Below are positions 1-5,062 of a stretch of DNA of 5,062 nucleotides, piece by piece. The DNA comes from an uncultured Kangiella sp. (GTDB lineage: Bacteria > Pseudomonadota > Gammaproteobacteria > Enterobacterales > DSM-103792): contig CAMLKQ010000186.1 in NCBI GenBank assembly GCA_946480585.1, forward strand, positions 1 through 5,062. The letters run 5' to 3'. A model generated the notes under the pieces. The model was not told the DNA's origin. It saw only the letters and a program-made list of their open reading frames with translations, and did no database searches. A program made the translations under genes and the position numbers. Position 1 is the stretch's first letter. Each line of letters starts with the position of its first letter.

Positions 1-140
1 GCCGTTACTGGCGGTTGGTCGTCCGTGATTGGTGGCAGATGAATGAGCGCGACGCGTCCCCATACCGGTGCATGAGCGCTGTGCAGATCGGGTAAGTCTG
101 GTCGTGGTGCATCGATGCGAGTCGTAGCAAATCCCAGCAA

Positions 141-146
141 AAGGAG
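141..146 (+). promoter_or_regulatory. Ribosome binding site of the exported protein
   Basis: AAGGAG lies 9 bases before the ATG at 156 and is a near-perfect Shine-Dalgarno match. It fixes 156 as the start, and the signal peptide that begins there agrees. In the 140 bases upstream I see no clear -35/-10 pair. Confidence 0.75.
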
Positions 147-155
147 AGGCAAGAG

Positions 156-1151
156 ATGAATCATCACAACACGTTGGGTCCGGCGCCGCGCTGGTTGGTG
201 GCGCTGGCGATGGTGACGGCGTCAGCGGCCAGTTTTGCCGCCAAACCGGTGCCACCGCCGAGTCAGCAACTGCAGACCGATGAAAACATCGTTGCGCTCG
301 TGACGGTGTTGGAAAAGACCGGCGCCGATCAGATTCGTGTCCGTGCCGAGCAAATGCTGCACGGTGAAAAATTTACCGAACAAACGGTCAAGCTTGATGC
401 CGCGACGTTTGCCGAGGCCACGCCCGGAGCGCGCCATGTGCTGGCGTTCAGCTGGTTCACCAAAGATCCGCTCACCCGCGGCAAAGGCTGGGTGAAAAAC
501 ACTGCCGGCCCGGAAGCCGTGGGCTTCACCGAAGTGGCCAACGCCTTGTTGCCGCCAGAACCGGCGCTACTCGCGTTGCTGGCACTCAGCCAGGAGCCTG
601 GCGCCGATGCCGAACGCATTGATCACAGCCTGCAGCTGTTGGCGCATGCCCATTACAAGCTGCGCTATTTCGCTCTGCTTGAGTTGCTGCTGAATCCGCG
701 CTTGCCAGCGGCCTTCAGTGCCGCCCAGCGCGATGCGCTGCAGCAACGCTTCGCCGCCTCGGACTACGCGCCGGAGCAACGCGACCTGATGTATCGGATT
801 GCACTGGGCTTGCCGGCCGAGCTGAAAGGCGACTGGCTGGCTGAACCGGCTCGAGCGGATCTGCAGCGGCTCGGCAATCAATACGATTTGGCTTCGCGGG
901 TGCCCAGCCTCGCCAAATCCGCCACCCAAGTCTTGCGCGATCACGGCTCCGCCAGCGATGCGGCGCTGCTGACCGACCTGCTGCGCAGCAACGCCCCGGG
1001 CGTCGGAAAAGTTGCGCTGCAGGCATTGGCCGTGCACGCCAAGCCGGCTGCGGAGCAGGCAGTGGCCGCGGCGTTGACTGATCCGCAGTTGCCCGCCGAT
1101 TCGCGTCGCCTGTTCGAGCTGTACCGGAAACAGGGCAAAGTGCCGGGCTGA
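156..1151 (+). CDS. Exported helix-rich protein of unknown function
   Basis: A 331-residue protein that I do not recognise. Residues 1-28 look like a Sec signal peptide: a short positively charged or His-containing start, a hydrophobic core (WLVALAMV, about 13-20), then SFA before a likely cut near residue 28. The mature part starts with a Pro/Gln-rich linker (30-41). A probable beta-rich segment follows (about 43-103, with alternating hydrophobic stretches such as ENIVALVTVL and IRVRAEQMLHG). From about 130 to the end the protein is Ala/Leu-rich and helical, with repeated helix pairs (about 135-180, 186-220, 232-275, 281-325) that could be HEAT-like or other alpha-solenoid units. There is no cysteine, no CxxC and no obvious metal-binding motif, which argues against a redox or copper-carrier role. 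A strong ribosome binding site at 141-146 supports the start. It lies just upstream of SURF1, where related clusters often carry a short DUF2909 twin-membrane protein, but a 168-base hairpin-rich gap separates them. Coding status is well supported; the function is unknown. Confidence 0.85.
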   Translation: MNHHNTLGPAPRWLVALAMVTASAASFAAKPVPPPSQQLQTDENIVALVTVLEKTGADQIRVRAEQMLHGEKFTEQTVKLDAATFAEATPGARHVLAFSWFTKDPLTRGKGWVKNTAGPEAVGFTEVANALLPPEPALLALLALSQEPGADAERIDHSLQLLAHAHYKLRYFALLELLLNPRLPAAFSAAQRDALQQRFAASDYAPEQRDLMYRIALGLPAELKGDWLAEPARADLQRLGNQYDLASRVPSLAKSATQVLRDHGSASDAALLTDLLRSNAPGVGKVALQALAVHAKPAAEQAVAAALTDPQLPADSRRLFELYRKQGKVPG

Positions 1152-1200
1152 CCGGCAATCGGGTGAAAAATCCCGCTCCATCAATGTGTTAACGCCTTCT

Positions 1201-1246
1201 GCCGGGGCTGCGCCACTCGCACTGGCGAGCAGCGCAGCCAGCCGGC
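1201..1246 (+). repeat. Long imperfect stem-loop upstream of SURF1
   Basis: An interrupted inverted repeat is directly readable. GCCGG (1201-1205) pairs with CCGGC (1242-1246), GGCTGCGC (1206-1213) pairs with GCGCAGCC (1232-1239), and CTCGC (1216-1220) pairs with GCGAG (1225-1229) around the loop ACTG. The only interruptions are a 2x2 internal loop and a two-base bulge (1240-1241), giving 18 base pairs in 46 bases. No T-tract follows this stem directly, so on its own it is not a classical terminator. It may shield the 3' end of the upstream message or be part of a leader for SURF1. A competing hairpin (1241-1247 with 1255-1261) shares its right arm. Confidence 0.55.
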
Positions 1247-1258
1247 TTCTGATGAGCC

Positions 1259-1295
1259 GGCCGGCCCCCTGTGGTAAGCTGCCGGCCCGTTTTTT
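1259..1295 (+). terminator. Possible rho-independent terminator or attenuator before SURF1
   Basis: GGCCGGC (1259-1265) pairs perfectly with GCCGGCC (1281-1287) over a 15-base loop. After C and G comes a run of six T's (1290-1295). A GC-only stem plus T-run fits an intrinsic terminator for the gene ending at 1151. The loop is larger than usual, and two bases separate stem and T-run. The T-run ends only 24 bases before the SURF1 start, so if it terminates fully, the SURF1 promoter must overlap it. It may instead be a partial terminator or leader attenuator. Confidence 0.45.
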
Positions 1296-1319
1296 GGCCA
1301 GTGCCTGCCGCTGCTGACC

Positions 1320-2033
1320 ATGTCGCTTCGCCGCCGTCTTTCGCTGCCGTTCTGGCCCAGCCTGCTGGTGCTGGCCATGCTCGTGCTCACCCTCAATCTG
1401 GGGTTCTGGCAGCTCCGCCGCGAGGCCGAAAAGCAGCACCTGGAGGCCGCGCGCGAGCAAGCCATGGCGCAACCGCCGCAGGCCTTGGATGTGGCGCTGA
1501 AGGCACCGAATCCGCTGGCGACACGAGTCGTCACCAATGGTCACTGGCTGCCGGCACCGCTGTTCAGATTGGCGAGCCAGAATGCCGAGGGCCGCCGTGG
1601 CGTGCATCTGCTGCAATGGTTGCGTTTGCCTGACGAGCGCTGGTTGCTGGTTGACCGTGGCTGGCAACCAAGCGAGCAAATCGCCGAGCCGGCGCAGGGC
1701 GAAATGACGGTGCAAGGCCAGTTGTATGCCCCGGGTCAACCGTGGCGGGCGCCTGTGCTCGATGCGCAAGCGGCCGTGGTCGACTTGCCGGTGCTCGATC
1801 TGGCCTTGTTGCGTCAGAACAAACCCGAGCGGCTGCCGTATTTGCTGCGCCTGGAAGTCGGTGCGGCGGCGTTGCAGCCGAACTGGTCCAGCACGGTTGG
1901 CATGACGCCGGCCAAACACCGCGGCTATGCCGTGACCTGGTTTTCTTTGAGTGCCGTATTGGTGCTGCTGTATGGCTGGTGGCTGTGGCAGCACCGGTCG
2001 GTTTCCCCACGCAAGACGAGCCAACATGACTGA
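1320..2033 (+). CDS. surf1: SURF1 family cytochrome c oxidase assembly protein
   Basis: SURF1/Shy1 is an inner-membrane factor for aa3 oxidase biogenesis, thought to help insert heme a into subunit I. The 237-residue protein shows the family architecture: a basic N-terminus, transmembrane helix 1 (about 11-28), a periplasmic domain of about 175 residues, and transmembrane helix 2 (about 204-223) with a short basic tail. Family motifs are clear: LGFWQLRR (27-34) right after helix 1, WLLVDRGWQP (108-117), and PAKHRGYAVTWFSLS (197-211) entering helix 2, with His200, Tyr203 and Trp207. The length is typical for bacterial members. The ATG at 1320 has no good Shine-Dalgarno sequence in front, but it places helix 1 correctly and no better in-frame start is visible. 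Its last codons overlap the next gene by 8 bases, so it is very probably the first gene of the assembly operon. A hairpin and T-run lie just upstream. Confidence 0.95.
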   Translation: MSLRRRLSLPFWPSLLVLAMLVLTLNLGFWQLRREAEKQHLEAAREQAMAQPPQALDVALKAPNPLATRVVTNGHWLPAPLFRLASQNAEGRRGVHLLQWLRLPDERWLLVDRGWQPSEQIAEPAQGEMTVQGQLYAPGQPWRAPVLDAQAAVVDLPVLDLALLRQNKPERLPYLLRLEVGAAALQPNWSSTVGMTPAKHRGYAVTWFSLSAVLVLLYGWWLWQHRSVSPRKTSQHD

Positions 2034-2622
2034 ATCATCCAACCTGCCGTCCTCTCCCGAGCCGATGCAATTGCCGCGCGAGCAAGTGCTGCGCAATCGC
2101 TGGAAGCTGATTGGAATTTTGCTGGTGTTCGTGCTGCCGGTGTTCTTCGCTTACGCTGGCTATTTCGGTGGCTGGTTTCAGAACCATGCCCGCAGCAATC
2201 GCGGCGAACTCATGCAACCGGTGCCGCAAATCAGTGCCTGGCAATGGCAGCAAGCCGACGGCCAGGCGTTTGCAACCGGTGGCAAATGGTGGTTGGTGTA
2301 TGTGCATGGCAACGCGACATGCGATGCCAGCTGCGAACTTGCCTTGTACACCTTGCGGCAAACCTGGATCGGCATCGGCAAGGAAAATGATCGGGTTCGC
2401 GCTGGCGTAATTGCCGCGCTCGGTTCGGTGGCACTGCCGGAGCACACCGTGAGCTTGCGCGCGTCGACGCTGCCGGTGGCGCCGGCGTATTACATCATCG
2501 ACCCGCTCGGTAATGTGGTGCTGCGCTACACCGCGCCGGTCAATCAGCAAGATGCCATCGAGCGCAGCAAAGACATTCGCAAAGATTTTCAGAAGTTGTT
2601 GCGTTTCTCGCACATTGGTTAA
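2026..2622 (+). CDS. Membrane-anchored thioredoxin-like CxxxC protein of the oxidase cluster
   Basis: A 198-residue protein with a cytoplasmic N-terminal tail, one transmembrane helix (about 28-47) and a periplasmic domain. The domain carries WWLVYVHGNATCDASCELALY (88-108), where Cys99 and Cys103 form a CxxxC pair right after a beta strand, as in SCO/thioredoxin-fold proteins. Later, YYIIDPLGNVVLRY (155-168) matches the strand-turn-strand of that fold. SCO proteins have a conserved copper-ligand His before the equivalent of this last strand; here the position reads PVAPAYYIIDP, with no His. It resembles the small protein found between SURF1 and COX15 in Pseudomonas-type clusters (such as PA0111), with no experimentally defined role that I can recall. 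By inference it is a periplasmic thiol-disulfide or copper-handling helper for CuA or CuB assembly. I chose the ATG at 2026: it overlaps the SURF1 stop (ATGACTGA) for coupled translation and gives a normal tail. An in-frame ATG at 1951 would add 25 Cys/Gly-rich residues read out of SURF1 coding sequence. Confidence 0.85.
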   Translation: MTESSNLPSSPEPMQLPREQVLRNRWKLIGILLVFVLPVFFAYAGYFGGWFQNHARSNRGELMQPVPQISAWQWQQADGQAFATGGKWWLVYVHGNATCDASCELALYTLRQTWIGIGKENDRVRAGVIAALGSVALPEHTVSLRASTLPVAPAYYIIDPLGNVVLRYTAPVNQQDAIERSKDIRKDFQKLLRFSHIG

Positions 2623-2652
2623 CGCGCGACGCGCATTCAGGAATCCAACGAC

Positions 2653-3645
2653 ATGACTGCAACGAAGTACACCCGCTGGTTGGCGACGTTCGCCGCCGTG
2701 TTGACGCTGGTGGTGGTCGCCTTGGGCGCATGGACCCGGCTCAGCGATGCTGGCCTCGGTTGCCCGGACTGGCCCGGCTGTTATGGCCACTGGACCGTAC
2801 CGACCACCGATGCGCAACTCGAGCGTGCAGCCGAGCTGTTCCCGGAGCACACCGTGGAAATGGCCAAAGCCTGGCCGGAAATGATCCACCGTCATTTCGC
2901 CAAGCTGTTGGGCCTGACCATTTTGCTGCTGGCGTTTTTGGCTTGGCGCAAACGCAAGGACGGGCATCCGGTCGCGTTGCCGCTGTTCCTTGCGGTACTG
3001 GTATGTGTGCAAGGTGCGTTTGGTGCCTGGACCGTGACGATGAAGTTGATGCCGGTGGTGGTGACCACGCATTTGCTGCTCGGCTTCACTACGCTGACCC
3101 TGCTGACGGTGCTGGCGCTGCAACTGCACGGCAAGATCAAACCGTTGCCGGTATCGAGCGGTTTGCGTCGGCATCTGTTGGCGGCGTTTGCCTTGGTGGT
3201 GGCCCAGATCGCGCTGGGCGGCTGGACCAGTTCGAATTACGCCGCGCTCGCCTGCACCGAATTGCCGGTCTGTCAGGGGGAATGGTGGACAGCGGATTAC
3301 GCCGAAGGCTTTTCGCTGCACTTGGCTGACATCAATTACGAGTTTGGCGTGTTGCAGCACGAGGCCCGCGTCGCCATTCACAGTGCCCATCGTATCGGTG
3401 CCTGGTTGGTGTTGCTGGTGGTCGGTTGGCTGGTGTGGCGGCTGTGGCAGCAAGGTGGTGCCGGTCCGCGCTATGCCGCGCTCGTCGGTGGTCTGTTGAC
3501 GGTGCAGATTTTGCTCGGTATTTCCAATGTGGTATTCGGTTTGCCGCTGTGGATCGCCGTGGCCCATAACAATGTCGGCGCCTTGCTGATGATCAGTTTG
3601 CTGCTGACGCTGCTGGCCACGGCCCGCGGCAAGGAGTTGTCATGA
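2653..3645 (+). CDS. ctaA: Heme A synthase (COX15/CtaA)
   Basis: Oxidises the C8 methyl of heme o to a formyl group, giving heme a for aa3 oxidase, in the inner membrane. The 330-residue protein has the eight-helix, two-half layout of the family. Heme-ligand histidines are present: EMIH (Glu76, His79) and TTH (His140) in the first half, SAHR (His246) and AHNN (His305) in the second. The Glu-x-x-His motif and its His match the E57/H60 pair of Bacillus CtaA. Two periplasmic cysteine pairs are intact: Cys37/Cys43 in [12 protein letters not shown], and Cys201/Cys207 in [15 protein letters not shown]. Other signatures are [10 protein letters not shown] (25-34) and [17 protein letters not shown] (185-201). 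Length is normal. It starts 30 bases after the CxxxC gene with a Shine-Dalgarno-like CAGGA at 2638-2642, and its stop overlaps the ctaB start (ATGA), pointing to translational coupling of the two heme-modifying enzymes. Confidence 0.97.
   Translation: MTATKYTRWLATFAAVLTLVVVALGAWTRLSDAGLGCPDWPGCYGHWTVPTTDAQLERAAELFPEHTVEMAKAWPEMIHRHFAKLLGLTILLLAFLAWRKRKDGHPVALPLFLAVLVCVQGAFGAWTVTMKLMPVVVTTHLLLGFTTLTLLTVLALQLHGKIKPLPVSSGLRRHLLAAFALVVAQIALGGWTSSNYAALACTELPVCQGEWWTADYAEGFSLHLADINYEFGVLQHEARVAIHSAHRIGAWLVLLVVGWLVWRLWQQGGAGPRYAALVGGLLTVQILLGISNVVFGLPLWIAVAHNNVGALLMISLLLTLLATARGKELS
3631..3636 (+). promoter_or_regulatory. Ribosome binding site of ctaB inside ctaA
   Basis: AAGGAG within the last codons of ctaA lies 5 bases before the ATG at 3642. 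It fixes that start and the 4-base ATGA overlap between the two genes. Confidence 0.75.
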
Positions 3646-4547
3646 GTTCGGTGGAGCAGGTCGCCAGCACGTCCGCTGCCGGTTGGCGCGATTATTACGA
3701 GCTGACCAAGCCACGTGTGGTCGCGCTGCTGTTGTTGACGGCCGTGATTGGTATGTTTCTCGCGGTCGATCCGCGTGAGGCCTGGGCACCGGACTGGACT
3801 GTTTTGGTGTTCGGCACGCTCGGCATTGCGCTGGCATCAGCTAGCGCAGCCGTGGTCAATCAAGTGCTCGATCAGCGCATTGACGCCATCATGGCGCGGA
3901 CGCTGAATCGGCCGATTCCGCAAGGCAAGGTGGATGGTCCACGGGCGTGGGCGTTTGCGTTGTTGCTGGCGGTGTTGTCGATGCTGGTGCTGGCGCTGCT
4001 GGTCAACCCGCTGACCGCCGCGCTGACCTTTTTTGCCCTGATTGGCTACGCGTTTGTCTACACCGGTTATTTGAAGCGCGCCACCACCCAGAACATTGTC
4101 ATCGGTGGTTTGTCGGGCGCGGCGCCGCCGTTGCTCGGCTGGGCCGCAGTGAGCAATGACATACATCCGTATGCTTTGCTGCTGGTGCTGATCATTTTCG
4201 TCTGGACGCCGCCACATTTCTGGGCACTCGCGATTCACCGCAAAGACGATTACGCCAAGGCCGATATTCCGATGCTGCCGGTGGTGTTCGGGGTCGAGTT
4301 CACCAAGAGCTGCGTGCTCTGGTACACGATCCTGTTACTGCTGACGACGCTACTGCCGTATCTGACCGGCATGAGTGGGCTGATTTATCTGATTGGCAGT
4401 TTGATTTTGGGAGTCTGGTTTCTGGTGCATGCGTGGAAGCTGAAATTCCGTGACAGCCCGGGTCAGGCGATGGCGACGTTTCGTTTCTCCATCGTGTATT
4501 TGATGGCCTTGTTCGTGGTCCTGCTGGTCGATCATTACTGGAGTTGA
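3642..4547 (+). CDS. ctaB: Heme O synthase, protoheme IX farnesyltransferase (COX10/CtaB)
   Basis: Transfers a farnesyl group from farnesyl diphosphate to heme b to make heme o, the substrate of CtaA. It is a UbiA-superfamily membrane prenyltransferase; the paralog of quinol oxidase clusters is called cyoE. The 301-residue protein is of normal length with about nine hydrophobic helices. The first Asp-rich motif reads [15 protein letters not shown] (73-87; Asn73, Asp77, Asp81), followed by the family stretch LNRPIPQG (88-95). The second is [14 protein letters not shown] (202-215; Asp203, Asp208), with the lead-in [14 protein letters not shown] (188-201). [17 protein letters not shown] (140-156) is another hallmark. 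The N-terminus [17 protein letters not shown] (17-33) is also typical. The start overlaps the ctaA stop and has a strong ribosome binding site. The SCO gene starts 3 bases after its stop. Location next to SURF1 and SCO rather than cyoABCD supports a heme a pathway role. Confidence 0.98.
   Translation: MSSVEQVASTSAAGWRDYYELTKPRVVALLLLTAVIGMFLAVDPREAWAPDWTVLVFGTLGIALASASAAVVNQVLDQRIDAIMARTLNRPIPQGKVDGPRAWAFALLLAVLSMLVLALLVNPLTAALTFFALIGYAFVYTGYLKRATTQNIVIGGLSGAAPPLLGWAAVSNDIHPYALLLVLIIFVWTPPHFWALAIHRKDDYAKADIPMLPVVFGVEFTKSCVLWYTILLLLTTLLPYLTGMSGLIYLIGSLILGVWFLVHAWKLKFRDSPGQAMATFRFSIVYLMALFVVLLVDHYWS
4540..4543 (+). promoter_or_regulatory. Ribosome binding site of the SCO gene
   Basis: GGAG spans the last Trp and Ser codons of ctaB, 7 bases before the ATG at 4551. 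It favours that ATG over the next in-frame ATG at 4557. Confidence 0.6.
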
Positions 4548-4550
4548 ACC

Positions 4551-5062
4551 ATGTCGATGTACCGAGCTCGCTCGTGGTTGTTGGTCGTTGCCATCGCGGC
4601 AGCGGCAATCACCGGCGCCTGGCTGCTGAAACCGGTTCTGCAGCCGGCTGTCGCACCGGTTCTGCAAAGTGGCCAGCTCTATCCGGAAGCCAAAGTGCTG
4701 GCACCGTTTTCCTTGCTGGATCAGCACGGCCAGCCGTTTACCAACGAGCGCCTGCGCGGCAAGTGGAGCTTTGTCTTCTTTGGCTATACCACCTGCCCGG
4801 ACATCTGCCCGACCACCCTGACCGTGTTCACCCAGCTGTACAAGCAATTGCCACCGGCGCTGCAGGCCAATACCCAGATGGTGTTCGCGACGGTTGATCC
4901 GGAGCGCGACACGGTTGCGCAATTGCAGCAGTACATGCCGTTCTTTCATGCCGACTTTATCGGCCTTACCGGTGAACCCACCGCGGTCGATGCCTTTGCC
5001 CGCAGCTTTGGCGTCGCCTACAGCAAGATCCCGCAAGAGGGCGGCAGCTATCTGGTTGACCA
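4551..5062 (+). CDS. sco1: SCO1/SenC family copper chaperone, 3' end cut by the window
   Basis: SCO proteins are membrane-anchored thioredoxin-fold proteins that deliver copper to, or reduce, the CuA site of oxidase subunit II on the periplasmic side. The reading frame stays open from 4551 to the window edge: 170 complete codons and two bases, so roughly the last 30-40 residues of a usual SCO protein are missing. Residues 9-26 form the N-terminal anchor (WLLVVAIAAAAITGAWLL). A linker leads to the entry strand FSLLDQHGQPFTNERLRGKW (53-72). The copper-binding motif is FFGYTTCPDICPTTL (76-90; Cys82, Cys86), followed by the family signature ATVDPERDT (113-121). The visible sequence stops at GGSYLVD plus CA, exactly where the conserved copper-ligand His of the family (VDHS) is expected, so the His cannot be confirmed here. 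A ribosome binding site at 4540-4543 and the 3-base gap after ctaB put it in the same operon. Confidence 0.95.
   Translation, partial: MSMYRARSWLLVVAIAAAAITGAWLLKPVLQPAVAPVLQSGQLYPEAKVLAPFSLLDQHGQPFTNERLRGKWSFVFFGYTTCPDICPTTLTVFTQLYKQLPPALQANTQMVFATVDPERDTVAQLQQYMPFFHADFIGLTGEPTAVDAFARSFGVAYSKIPQEGGSYLVD

Noticed and set aside
3..95. Possible tail of an upstream gene, open from the window edge to TAA at 93-95
   Set aside because: Only 30 codons, with no recognisable C-terminal motif; another frame also stays open to 42. Too short to call either as coding.
1160..1175. CGGG/CCCG hairpin just after the exported protein gene
   Set aside because: Only four base pairs around an eight-base loop, with the A-run inside the loop and no T-run after it. 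Too weak to be a terminator.
1951..2025. N-terminal extension of the CxxxC protein from the upstream ATG
   Set aside because: The 25 extra residues (Cys/Gly-rich) come from SURF1 coding sequence read in another frame. The ATG at 2026 overlapping the SURF1 stop is the more natural start.
567..2096. 509-codon open frame on the minus strand
   Set aside because: It lies antisense to two well-supported genes and the gap between them. Its product is extremely rich in Gln, Arg and His, as expected from reading Leu (CTG) and Ala (GCG/GCC) codons backward in GC-rich DNA. No domain or motif is visible.
2035..3567. 510-codon open frame on the minus strand
   Set aside because: Antisense to the CxxxC gene and ctaA, both with clear family motifs. 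The product is Gln/His/Arg-rich without recognisable domains, the same artefact as at 567-2096.
4544..4897. 117-codon + strand frame starting at the ctaB stop
   Set aside because: Out of frame with the SCO coding sequence that occupies the same bases; its product shows no family features, while the SCO frame from 4551 has the CxxxC and VDPERD motifs.
4350..5036. 228-codon open frame on the minus strand
   Set aside because: Antisense to the end of ctaB and the SCO gene, whose motifs are unmistakable. No ribosome binding site or domain supports it.

Overview
The window is a GC-rich (roughly 60%) bacterial chromosome segment carrying the distal, assembly-factor half of an aa3-type cytochrome c oxidase cluster. 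All genes are on the + strand. The order SURF1, a small thioredoxin-like membrane protein, COX15/CtaA, COX10/CtaB, SCO matches the block that follows coxB-coxA-ctaG-coxC in gammaproteobacteria such as Pseudomonas. I therefore infer a gammaproteobacterium, but the sequence alone does not fix the genus. The oxidase subunit genes are not in the window and would be expected upstream.

Layout. Bases 1-155 are the region upstream of the first gene; I see no convincing gene there, only a good ribosome binding site just before the first start. Bases 156-1151 encode an exported, cysteine-free, helix-rich protein that I do not recognise. Bases 1152-1319 are a non-coding gap rich in GCCGGC palindromes that can form several competing hairpins; the last is followed by six T's and resembles a rho-independent terminator. 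Bases 1320-4547 hold four tightly packed genes: SURF1, a CxxxC membrane-anchored thioredoxin-like protein, heme A synthase and heme O synthase. Two of the three junctions overlap and the third gap is 30 bases. A SCO-family copper chaperone begins 3 bases after heme O synthase and runs off the end of the window at 5062.

How the genes work together. CtaB farnesylates heme b to heme o, and CtaA oxidises heme o to heme a. SURF1 is thought to help place heme a in oxidase subunit I. SCO, with a Cys pair and a His, delivers copper to or reduces the CuA site of subunit II. The small CxxxC protein between SURF1 and ctaA looks like a degenerate SCO/thioredoxin-fold relative and probably acts in periplasmic thiol or copper handling for the same oxidase. 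The unknown exported protein sits at the boundary of this block, separated from SURF1 by the hairpin region, so its link to oxidase assembly is only positional.

I see no mobile element, CRISPR array, tRNA or rRNA, and no sign of a new defence or biosynthetic system. The least explained items are the exported protein at 156-1151, the CxxxC protein at 2026-2622 and the hairpin region at 1201-1295.
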